NCBI RefSeq assembly: GCF_903645315.1
Contig: NZ_CAHJXL010000001.1
Location: forward strand, 1,116,001-1,180,000
From: Victivallis sp. Marseille-Q1083
Lineage (GTDB): Bacteria > Verrucomicrobiota > Lentisphaeria > Victivallales > Victivallaceae
Reading direction: 5' to 3'
DNA length: 64,000 bases
The position numbers were made by a program, and so were the translations under genes. The notes beneath the pieces were generated by a model that did no database searches, was not told the origin of the DNA, and saw nothing but the letters and a program-made list of their open reading frames with translations. Below are positions 53,614 to 62,200 of this stretch, in pieces (the first letter of the stretch is position 1; each line of letters starts with the position of its first letter).

Positions 53614-55121
53614 ATCCCGAAGAATTCAGATTCAATCTGATCGACGATCCCTGGATCAATGTCATCGGTCAGCCGCGACAAAGTTTGAAGATGTTCTTCG
53701 CCAACCCGGAACTGAGCAGACTCGGCGGCAACGCGCTGGACAAGATCGCGCTGCTGCGTTTTCTGCTGGCGTTGACCCATGCAGCGGTCCGCATCCCGGA
53801 TGCTTCGACCTGGCAGGAACTTACGCCCGGGGATATCGCGGCAGGCGTCCTGCGTTATCTGGAACAGCATCATGACTGCTTCGAGCTTTTCGGCAAACAT
53901 CCGTTTCTGCAGTTCCCGCAGCTGAAAAGCAGCCAAAAGCTCCAGCCGCTTTCCGCGCTGCAGCCGAGTGTCTCAACCGGCAACAAACCGGTGCTGACCC
54001 ACTGGAATCTGCCGGCCGCGCCGGAAATTGCCGAGCTTCCCCTGCTGCTGCTGCGCGGCTGCGGCTTCGGGTTCGGCGGTAAGAAATACGACAATTCCAT
54101 CGTACTGACTCCCGGCTATACGGGAAAATTCAATGAGAAGGGGAAGCCGGCTTCCGGCGTGCCGGGAACCCTGCTGGGTTTTCAGGGTTATCTGCACAGT
54201 TACCTGCAGGGCACAACGCTGCTGGAAACCATCCGCCTCAATCTGCTGACCGAAGAGGATGTTGCCGGATTGTCGGTCTTTTCGCGCGGTATGGGACGTC
54301 CCTGCTGGGAAAAGATGCCGGAAGGCGAAGATTGCCCGCGGGCGCGGGAATACCGGCACACCTACCAGGGGGCGCTGCTGCCGCTCGACAAATTCTACCT
54401 GCTTTGCCCGCCGAATGTCGTCATGACAGAGGGAATCCGGTATCCCAATCATCTTTCCGGGCTGGTCGATCCGGCGCTGACTTTGTACCGCGACAAAAAC
54501 AAAGACCGGGCGGTATGGACCAATCCGGAGCACCGTCCCTGGCGGGAGCTGCCGGCGATTCTCGCCTTTCTGCAGGCAGAGCAGCGCCGAAAGGCGCCTT
54601 ATACGCTCTCCTGCGGCCTCGAAAAAATCTCTCCGGACACCGAAATCCACGTCTGGACAGCCGGAGTCCAGGTCAGTTCTAATGCCGGGGAACAATATCT
54701 CTCCGGAAAAAATGATTACGTCGAGGCGGATTTTTATTTCCCGGCGGCAAACCTGGATCAGAACGGTTATCGCAAATACTGCAATATGCTCGCCGCGATC
54801 GATGGCTGCGCCAAAACACTGTATGCCTCCGTGGCCGGGTATTTCAAAGAACTGCAGAATCTGAACGGCGCCGGAATCGCCTCCCAAGCCGCGACGCTGT
54901 TCTGGGAACTGCTGGGCGAAGAGGCTCAGCAGATCGTGGCTGCCGCTTTCGCCGAAAAAATCGCCGATGAGGAAGTCCCGCCGGAATTGGCGGGACAGTG
55001 GCGCCGCCAGGTCCGGATGCTTTACAACCGCTTCTGCCCCTTCGATACCGCACGTCAACTGATGGCCTGGAGTGAGCATGAGCCGTTTCAGAGGAAAAAG
55101 AAAACCGGAAAGAAAGGTTGA
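53610..55121 (+). CDS. cse1: Cascade large subunit Cse1/CasA (Cas8e)
   Basis: 503 residues; the ATG at 53610 overlaps the cas3 stop and has AAGGAG five nt upstream. The typical start FNLIDDPWINVI, then RFLLALTHAAVRIPD, CFELFGKHPFLQFPQL, LLLRGCGFGFGGKKYDNS and NHLSGLVDPALTLYRDK match Cse1. It recognises the PAM and recruits Cas3. The C-terminal helical bundle ends RKKKTGKKG. Confidence 0.96.
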   Translation: MNPEEFRFNLIDDPWINVIGQPRQSLKMFFANPELSRLGGNALDKIALLRFLLALTHAAVRIPDASTWQELTPGDIAAGVLRYLEQHHDCFELFGKHPFLQFPQLKSSQKLQPLSALQPSVSTGNKPVLTHWNLPAAPEIAELPLLLLRGCGFGFGGKKYDNSIVLTPGYTGKFNEKGKPASGVPGTLLGFQGYLHSYLQGTTLLETIRLNLLTEEDVAGLSVFSRGMGRPCWEKMPEGEDCPRAREYRHTYQGALLPLDKFYLLCPPNVVMTEGIRYPNHLSGLVDPALTLYRDKNKDRAVWTNPEHRPWRELPAILAFLQAEQRRKAPYTLSCGLEKISPDTEIHVWTAGVQVSSNAGEQYLSGKNDYVEADFYFPAANLDQNGYRKYCNMLAAIDGCAKTLYASVAGYFKELQNLNGAGIASQAATLFWELLGEEAQQIVAAAFAEKIADEEVPPELAGQWRRQVRMLYNRFCPFDTARQLMAWSEHEPFQRKKKTGKKG

Positions 55122-55126
55122 ACAGG

Positions 55127-55651
55127 ATGAATGAGAAACAGAAATGGAATCCGCAGGGATTTGTCGCGGCAGTGATCCGCCGCGCCAAGGAGGACACCGC
55201 ATTTCGCGCCGCCATGCGCCGCGCGGACAATCCGCAAACGGCCGCTTTCGCCTGGGAACATCTGGCTGCCTGGTGCGATATCGCCAGCGACCGGGAACGG
55301 CTGGCGTTTGCGCTGGCCGGAGCGGCAATCGCCCGGGAACAGCCCGATGCCGACGGCCGGAAAAACCTCGGCGAAGTTTTTCACGCCTGCTGTCCGGACC
55401 GGGATGCCAGGGAACGGGAACAGCGCCGGTTCCGCCGCCTTCTCGGCTGCGACTCCGCCGAAGAGCTCTGCGAGGTCCTGCGACCGGTCCTGCGGTACTT
55501 GCAGAACAAAGCGCCGGGCGGAATCGGTTATGCCACATTGCTGACCGATATTCTGTATTGGAATGAACGGGTGAAACTACGCTGGGCCCGCAGTTTCTTC
55601 GGACATGCCGAAACCGCAGACACCGGGGAAGAAAATCATGTTTCTGACTAA
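55127..55651 (+). CDS. cse2: Cascade small subunit Cse2/CasB
   Basis: 174 residues from the ATG at 55127; a TTG at 55118 overlaps the cse1 stop but is less likely because AAAGG lies nine nt before the ATG. All-helical, with AFAWEHLAAWCDIASDRERLAFALAGAA, FRRLLGCDSAEELCEVLRPVLRYLQNK and the family-typical YATLLTDILYWNERVKLRWARSFFG. It binds the displaced strand in Cascade. It overlaps cas6e by 14 nt. Confidence 0.94.
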   Translation: MNEKQKWNPQGFVAAVIRRAKEDTAFRAAMRRADNPQTAAFAWEHLAAWCDIASDRERLAFALAGAAIAREQPDADGRKNLGEVFHACCPDRDAREREQRRFRRLLGCDSAEELCEVLRPVLRYLQNKAPGGIGYATLLTDILYWNERVKLRWARSFFGHAETADTGEENHVSD

Positions 55652-56225
55652 ATTACTGCTGGATGTGAAATTCTGCCGCCAGGAGAAAATCTCCGACGCC
55701 TACGGTATTCACCGCACTGTATATTCCATGTTTCCGCCTCAGGAAGGATCGCAGCGCATCCTCTACGCGGACCGAGGACCGCGCCGGGACGGCCGGGAAA
55801 TCGTGATTCTTTCGGGCGTGCAGCCGGAACTCCCGCCGGATGTCCAGGCGTCCACACTGCGAATCGGAGAACGTTTTTTTGCAGCCCGGGAATATCGCTT
55901 TGAAGTCTTGCTCAATCCGGTCAAATGCAACCCCAAAACCCGCAAGCGGGAACCGGTCATCGGTCAACTGCCGCTGTTGAACTGGTTTGTCGGCCATGCA
56001 GAACAATGGGGTTTTCAGGCGGATCCGGAAACGCTGGAACTATTCGTCCGTCCCAGCCTCAGTTTCGTCAAAGGCGGACACGCCTATCGCCTTCACAGTG
56101 TACAGTTCCGCGGGGTTCTCCGGGTAACGGCCCCGGAACGCTTCCGGCAAAGCTTCACCGCCGGGCTGGGACATGGGAAGGCATTTGGATTCGGCCTGCT
56201 GCAACTGATGCCCGTACAACAATAA
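55638..56225 (+). CDS. cas6e: CRISPR RNA endonuclease Cas6e/CasE
   Basis: 195 residues from the ATG at 55638. The first ferredoxin-like strand is FLTKLLLDV. YGIHRTVYSMFP carries the catalytic His25 and the neighbouring Tyr. Near the C-terminus GLGHGKAFGFGLLQL is the glycine-rich loop of the RAMP fold. It cuts the I-E repeat RNA at the base of its hairpin. It stands third in the operon instead of last, so the order is cse1-cse2-cas6e-cas7e-cas5e. Confidence 0.95.
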   Translation: MFLTKLLLDVKFCRQEKISDAYGIHRTVYSMFPPQEGSQRILYADRGPRRDGREIVILSGVQPELPPDVQASTLRIGERFFAAREYRFEVLLNPVKCNPKTRKREPVIGQLPLLNWFVGHAEQWGFQADPETLELFVRPSLSFVKGGHAYRLHSVQFRGVLRVTAPERFRQSFTAGLGHGKAFGFGLLQLMPVQQ

Positions 56226-56271
56226 TGATCGTTCGTGTCGATTCAATCAATCATATTATGGAGGTTTCATT

Positions 56272-57324
56272 ATGACCGGCAAATTCACCAACACCCGTAT
56301 TGAATTTCACATCCTGCAATCCTTTCCGGTGTCCTGTCTCAACCGTGACGATGTCGGCGCGCCGAAATCCGCAATAATCGGCGGAGTGGAACGCGCCCGG
56401 GTCAGCAGTCAATGCTGGAAGCGCGCGGTACGCCTGGCACTTCAGGCAGAGGGCGTGGCCATCGCTGCGCGCACGAAACTTGTTGCGGCAAAGATCGCGG
56501 AGCAGTGTGAGGGAAAGGGAGCCTCCCCGGAACAGGCGCAGCAGTGCGGGGAAGCCGCGGCAAAAGCATTGACCAAAACGGTCAAAGACGGAGCCAGCGA
56601 CACCTTGTTTTTCATTTCCAATTCCGAAGCGGCGGAGGTCGCTGCGGCATGTGCGGCAAACGACTTTTCGCCGCTGGGAGAAAAAGAGCTGGTCAAACTG
56701 CTCAAACAGCATGTCAACAGCGCGCTGGACGGTCTGGATATCGCGCTGTTCGGCCGCATGGTCGCCAATGTCCCTGAATTGAATATGGAGGCCGCCGCAT
56801 CGTTTGCCCATGCCATCTCAACCCACAAAGCGACCTCTGAAGTCGATTTCTTCACCGCGGTCGATGACTGCAACTGCGAAGATTCCGGAGCTGGCCACAT
56901 GGGTTCGCTGGAGTTCAATTCCGCGACCTATTACCGTTATGTGTCGCTCGATCTGGGACAGTTGGCGGCAAATTTGCACAGCGGGGAGCTGGACACGGCG
57001 GTCGAAGCTTTCGTAAAAGCGCTCTTCAAGGCTTTTCCGGCAGCGCGCCAGGCGACGATGGCCGCCGCCTGCCCCTGGAATTATGCGATCGTGACGGTAA
57101 GAAACGGCCAGGGCATGCAGCTGCCGTTCAATGCTCCGGTGCGCCCGCAGCATGGCGAAGACATGGTCTCCGCCAGCATCCGGGCACTGCAGCAACGGTT
57201 TGCCGAAGTGGAGCGCATGTATGGTTCTCTTTTCGGTTTGCGGGCAAAATTTGAGATCGGCACCCAATCCGGCGATATCGATTCCCTGCTCAGCGCCCTG
57301 AAGCAAACGATCCAGGCGATTTGA
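56272..57324 (+). CDS. cas7e: Cascade backbone subunit Cas7e/CasC (Cse4)
   Basis: 350 residues with GGAGG before the ATG. FTNTRIEFHILQSFPVSCLNRDDVGAPKSAIIGGVERARVSSQCWKRAVR in part (the QSFP..LNRDD and RVSSQCWKRA motifs) is diagnostic. Six copies are expected along the crRNA. LGHMGSLEFNSATYYRYVSLDL-like text appears as GHMGSLEFNSATYYRYVSLD and marks the thumb/palm. It is 46 nt after cas6e. Confidence 0.97.
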   Translation: MTGKFTNTRIEFHILQSFPVSCLNRDDVGAPKSAIIGGVERARVSSQCWKRAVRLALQAEGVAIAARTKLVAAKIAEQCEGKGASPEQAQQCGEAAAKALTKTVKDGASDTLFFISNSEAAEVAAACAANDFSPLGEKELVKLLKQHVNSALDGLDIALFGRMVANVPELNMEAAASFAHAISTHKATSEVDFFTAVDDCNCEDSGAGHMGSLEFNSATYYRYVSLDLGQLAANLHSGELDTAVEAFVKALFKAFPAARQATMAAACPWNYAIVTVRNGQGMQLPFNAPVRPQHGEDMVSASIRALQQRFAEVERMYGSLFGLRAKFEIGTQSGDIDSLLSALKQTIQAI

Positions 57325-57341
57325 CTGCCGGAGGATGAGGC

Positions 57342-58034
57342 ATGAAGAAATTTCTGACCTTATGGCTTGAAGGGCCGTTGCAGGCGTGGGGCTATGACTC
57401 CCGGTTCGACACCCGTCGTACGTTGAGTTTTCCGACCCGTTCCGGTTTGACCGGAATGCTGCTCGCCGCCGCCGGCGCTTCCGGACCGCAGCAGGAGCTG
57501 CTGGCGGAATTAGCGGAATATCCGCTCAACGTTTACAGCTTTCACGACAGCGGCCCGGCACTCACCGACTTTCATATGGTCGGCAACGGTTACGGCTCCG
57601 CGACCAACTGGGCGAAACTGATGGCGCCCAAAAAGCTGGACGGTTCCACTCCGGTCGGCGGCGGCGCCAAACTGACCCGCCGGGATTATCTGGTTGATCG
57701 TTGTTTTGCGGCAATCTGGATCATGCCGGAACAGCCGGCGGAGAAATTCGCGGCGGCATTGCGGAATCCGGTCTACGAGCTTTATCTCGGCCGGAAATGC
57801 TGCGTCGCTTCCGAATTGATCTTTCAGGGAAGTTTTCCAACCGAATCCGAGGCGCTGGCCCGCGTCCGGGAACTGGCGGAGCGGAAAAAACGTATGCCGG
57901 AATGGGTCTATCAGGAAGTCCCGGAACGGGAAGCCGATTCCGAAAGTCTGCTGCTGGCGGATGTGCCGCTGCGCTTCGGTCTCCACAAACTCTATCGGGA
58001 ACGGTGCGTGAACAAAATGGTTTTTGTTTTCTGA
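57342..58034 (+). CDS. cas5e: Cascade subunit Cas5e/CasD
   Basis: 230 residues, GGAGGATGAGGC before the ATG. FLTLWLEGPLQAWGYDSRFDTR is the Cas5 N-terminal RAMP signature, followed by RTLSFPTRSGLTGMLLAA and LTDFHMVGNGYG. The C-terminal glycine-poor segment with RREYLVDRCFAAIW-like text (LTRRDYLVDRCF) is usual for Cas5e. It holds the 5' handle of the crRNA. It follows cas7e by 17 nt. Confidence 0.96.
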   Translation: MKKFLTLWLEGPLQAWGYDSRFDTRRTLSFPTRSGLTGMLLAAAGASGPQQELLAELAEYPLNVYSFHDSGPALTDFHMVGNGYGSATNWAKLMAPKKLDGSTPVGGGAKLTRRDYLVDRCFAAIWIMPEQPAEKFAAALRNPVYELYLGRKCCVASELIFQGSFPTESEALARVRELAERKKRMPEWVYQEVPEREADSESLLLADVPLRFGLHKLYRERCVNKMVFVF

Positions 58035-58091
58035 TTCCGGCTCTGGCGGCAGGACGCAATCGTTCCGCCGCCAGAGCGGAAGGAATACAGC

Positions 58092-58949
58092 ATGACGATG
58101 CGGGAACGAATTATTGTTAAAACAACCTTATCCGATCTGCCGTTGCTGCGGGATCGCTACCCCTTTTTGTACCTGGAACACGGCCGCCTCGAAATCGACG
58201 ACTCCAGCGTCAAATGGATTTCAGCGGATGGAGAAGTGTTCCGTCTTCCGGCAGCGGTGATCTCCACTCTTCTCCTGGGGCCGGGTACGTCCGTGACGCA
58301 CGAAGCAGTCAAGATTCTTGCTTCTTTAAACTGCACCGTCTGCTGGGTGGGGGAGGACTCCTTCTGCTTTTATGCAGTTGGAGAATCCCCCACCGCAACC
58401 TCCAGCCGCTTCAAAAAGCAAATGCAACTGGCGTCGGATCCGAAGAAATCCCTGGAGATTGCGCGAAAGATGTTTCAAGTCCGTTTCCCAAATGATGATA
58501 TTTCCGGAAAGACCTTGACGGAACTCATGATGCTGGAAGGAAGCCGCGTAAAACTCTTATATTCTGAACTGGCGCAGAAATATTTCATTCACTGGGGCGG
58601 CCGTTCCTATAAACCGGGGGAATTTCAATTATCGGATTTGACCAATCAGCTCATCACGGCGGCGAATGCGGCATTATATGCGCTGACGACTTCGATCATC
58701 TATTCATTGGGGCTTTCACCGCGTCTCGGATTTGTGCATTCCGGCTCTCCGCTTCCGTTTGTTTACGATGTGGCGGATCTTTACAAAAAGGAGCTGGTCT
58801 TTGATCTGGCATTTTCCCTGACGCGTGAGCTGGGAGGAATATATGATCGCCAGCGGGCGATTTCTGAATTTCGCCGGCGGGTCATTGATTATGAGCTGAT
58901 GAAAAAATGCCCGGCAGATCTGATCAATTTACTGGGCTTGAAAAAATGA
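58092..58949 (+). CDS. cas1: type I-E CRISPR integrase subunit Cas1
   Basis: 285 residues with AAGGA before the ATG. SDLPLLRDRYPFLYLEHGRLE is the I-E specific start. Catalytic residues are Glu149 (MLEGSRVK), His216 (GFVHSGSPLPFVYDVADLYK) and the Asp pair at 226 and 229. It is clearly distinct from the type II cas1 at 48049, so the window has two independent adaptation modules. It overlaps cas2 by four nt. Confidence 0.96.
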   Translation: MTMRERIIVKTTLSDLPLLRDRYPFLYLEHGRLEIDDSSVKWISADGEVFRLPAAVISTLLLGPGTSVTHEAVKILASLNCTVCWVGEDSFCFYAVGESPTATSSRFKKQMQLASDPKKSLEIARKMFQVRFPNDDISGKTLTELMMLEGSRVKLLYSELAQKYFIHWGGRSYKPGEFQLSDLTNQLITAANAALYALTTSIIYSLGLSPRLGFVHSGSPLPFVYDVADLYKKELVFDLAFSLTRELGGIYDRQRAISEFRRRVIDYELMKKCPADLINLLGLKK

Positions 58950-59239
58950 TCGTTATAGTCGCTAACTCGCTTCCCGACGCAGTACGGGGCAAATTGAAGC
59001 TGTGGTGCATAGAGCCGAAGCCGAATGTATTTGTTTCAGGCGTCAAAGATCAACTGGCGCGGAAAGTGGTTGATCTGGTATTGAAATACTGTCCGCCGGA
59101 ATCGGGTATTTTAATATTTCTTGAAATCTCGGAACCGCCGTTTTTTCAAATCTTTGTCAAGGGAAATCCTTGTAAAAACATTTCCAGCCTATCCGGATTT
59201 CAACTGATCTGTGAAGAAAAGTCACAAGAGGTTGTTTGA
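58946..59239 (+). CDS. cas2: type I-E CRISPR-associated Cas2
   Basis: 97 residues from the ATG overlapping the cas1 stop (ATGA). MIVIVANSLPDAVRGKLKLWCIEPKPNVFVSG is typical in its VIVANSLPDAVRGKLKLW start and the NVFVSG turn of Cas2e, whose C-terminal tail docks on Cas1. The array starts about 50 nt after its stop, so the leader is very short. Confidence 0.95.
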   Translation: MIVIVANSLPDAVRGKLKLWCIEPKPNVFVSGVKDQLARKVVDLVLKYCPPESGILIFLEISEPPFFQIFVKGNPCKNISSLSGFQLICEEKSQEVV

Positions 59240-59290
59240 CAATTTATCAATATATTGTATATCAGTGCGGGTTCCCAACAATATGTTCCA

Positions 59291-62200
59291 GTCTTCCCCG
59301 CGCACGCGGGGGTGTTTCCGCACTGGTGACGCTGGCAGGCGGATCTACCATGTCTTCCCCGCGCACGCGGGGGTGTTTCCACCAGGTAGGGCACCTCTTT
59401 GGACCGGTTGACGTCTTCCCCGCGCACGCGGGGGTGTTTCTAGATCCGCGTTGAATAATTCTACAGATGATTTGCCTTCCCCGCGCACGCGGGGGTGTTT
59501 CCACCGGATACAGCAGCGCGGCAACCAACACCGGGCCTTCCCCGCGCACGCGGGGGTGTTTCTCCACCGGGTGAAACTGACCGTTTTCATCTTTTGCCTT
59601 CCCCGCGCACGCGGGGGTGTTTCTCTGGCGCTGCGGCTTGAGCGCACCGGCCGGCTGCCTTCCCCGCGCACGCGGGGGTGTTTCCTGCTTTGCAAGTTTG
59701 GGCTAGGGTCTATCGGGGCCTTCCCCGCGCACGCGGGGGTGTTTCCGACGAAGCGGCCGCCCGGCTCTGCGGCCTGAAGCCTTCCCCGCGCACGCGGGGG
59801 TGTTTCCATAGTCATACGGGCAGCTATCAGCCGCCTCAAGCCTTCCCCGCGCACGCGGGGGTGTTTCCAGATCCTCCGGTGGCTCTTCGAATTCCAGGTT
59901 GCCTTCCCCGCGCACGCGGGGGTGTTTCCTTCATTTTTCCGATCCTTTCGGTTATGATTTTGCCTTCCCCGCGCACGCGGGGGTGTTTCTCCGCGTTTCG
60001 GTCCCAAATCGGCCAGGACGTCGCCTTCCCCGCGCACGCGGGGGTGTTTCCCTTTCCCGCCTCCAGCGCAATGCTGGTCAAGCGCCTTCCCCGCGCACGC
60101 GGGGGTGTTTCTGCGGGTATAAAAGCGCAATCCGTCCCGGTCGCGTCTTCCCCGCGCACGCGGGGGTGTTTCCGGGATGTCGTCGTCCGGATCCCACGGC
60201 TGCACGTCTTCCCCGCGCACGCGGGGGTGTTTCTGGGAGCAGATGATTTTTCAGCGGCACGATGTTGTCTTCCCCGCGCACGCGGGGGTGTTTCCAGTAC
60301 ACCGGCATCAGAGACCGAAACAACAAAGTCTTCCCCGCGCACGCGGGGGTGTTTCTGGCAAAAGTATTGCAAGCCGCCGACAGCGGCGGTCTTCCCCGCG
60401 CACGCGGGGGTGTTTCTCAGGCACCAGCATCAGCTCCGCCTGTAGCGGTGTCTTCCCCGCGCACGCGGGGGGTGTTTCTTGCTTTTTTCATAGTATATGG
60501 TTCTCCTTGTTGTCTTCCCCGCGCGCGCGGGGGTGTTTCCAACGCGCCAGATTGGATAACTGCCTGTGGAGAGTCTTCCCCGCGCACGCGGGGGTGTTTC
60601 TTCTGATTCAATATACTTGTCCATTTCATTCCGGTCTTCCCCGCGCACGCGGGGGTGGTTCTGGGTTCGTTTTTCTTGATTTTAACTGCATAGAGTCTTC
60701 CCCGCGCACGCGGGGGTGGTTCCGAGACGGAATTTTACTCGATGAAGAGCGTCTAGTCTTCCCCGCGCACGCGGGGGTGTTTCTCATAGACGTCATCCAT
60801 GCCATCCGGCGGGCTGGTCTTCCCCGCACACGCGGGGGTGTTTCTTGCACGCTCCGGGTAGTTGCCGTGCCGCCGGAGTCTTCCCCGCGCACCCGGGGGT
60901 GTTTCTTGCTATGTAGTCATACGGGCAGCTATCAGCCGGTCTTCCCCGCGCACGCGGGGGTGTTTCTTGCCGTTTTCATCCGGCGGCACGTGATTGATCG
61001 TCTTCCCCGCGCACGCGGGGATGTTTCTTAAATCTATTGCCAAAGACACCGATTTTTTACGTCTTCCCCGCGCACGCGGGGGTGGTTCTCAACAAGCCGT
61101 CCGGAAAGAGAATCCAGCCGGGTCTTCCCCGCGCACCCGGGGGTGTTTCTGGTGTGACTAGTTCTACTGGTGTTTCTGGTTCGTCTTCCCCGCGCACGCG
61201 GGGGTGTTTCTGCCGGAGTAGCGCCATGCACCGAAGAATAATTGTCTTCCCCGCGCACGCGGGGGTGTTTCTGTCTGCTGATCGCTTTGCAGAATCTTGT
61301 TGCCGTCTTCCCCGCGCACCCGGGGGTGTTTCTTTGTGGCAGCAGCTGGCGACCGATGCGCTGGCGTCTTCCCCGCGCACGCGGGGGTGTTTCTATAGGT
61401 CCCAATCAAAGCCGGGAGCTGTGATAGTCTTCCCCGCGCACGCGGGGGTGTTTCTTCTGCTTCAAACCGGCAATGGAAGCAAAATCAGTCTTCCCCGCGC
61501 ACGCGGGGGTGTTTCGCCGCTGCCGGCCGCCAGCGGCGCCCCGATCCTGGTCTTCCCCGCGCACGCGGGGGTGTTTCTTCGTCCGGGAAACCGAACCGAT
61601 CATCCTTGACGTCTTCCCCGCGCACGCGGGGGTGTTTCTGCCGCTCCGAACGGCATGCTCGATTTAAAAGAGTCTTCCCCGCGCACGCGGGGGTGTTTCT
61701 ACCAAGACAACGACGGACCAAAACGCCGCGATGTCTTCCCCGCGCACGCGGGGGTGTTTCTTCGTCCGGGAAACCGAACCGATCATCCTTGACGTCTTCC
61801 CCGCGCACGCGGGGGTGTTTCCAAACCCGATCTATAGCGGCAGTCACCTCCGTCGTCTTCCCCGCGCACGCGGGGGTGGTTCCTCGTTTTTATACGGTGT
61901 GTTGTACTCCGGCAGGTCTTCCCCGCGCACCCAGGGGTGTTTCTGTCATCCAATCGACTTCTTGTAGACGTTCCGAGTCTTCCCCGCGCACACGGGGGTG
62001 TTTCTCAGGACTACTTACATTGAGGACGAAAACTAGGGTCTTCCCCGCGCACGCGGGGGTGTTTCCTCAGATGCGATTTGAGTTTTCTCATAGCAACAGT
62101 CTTCCCCGCGCACGCGGGGGTGTTTCCTGGTTCGGCGCTTCCTTCTGCATCGCTTCGATGTCTTCCCCGCGCACGCGGGGGTGTTTCTGGAAACGAAGTA

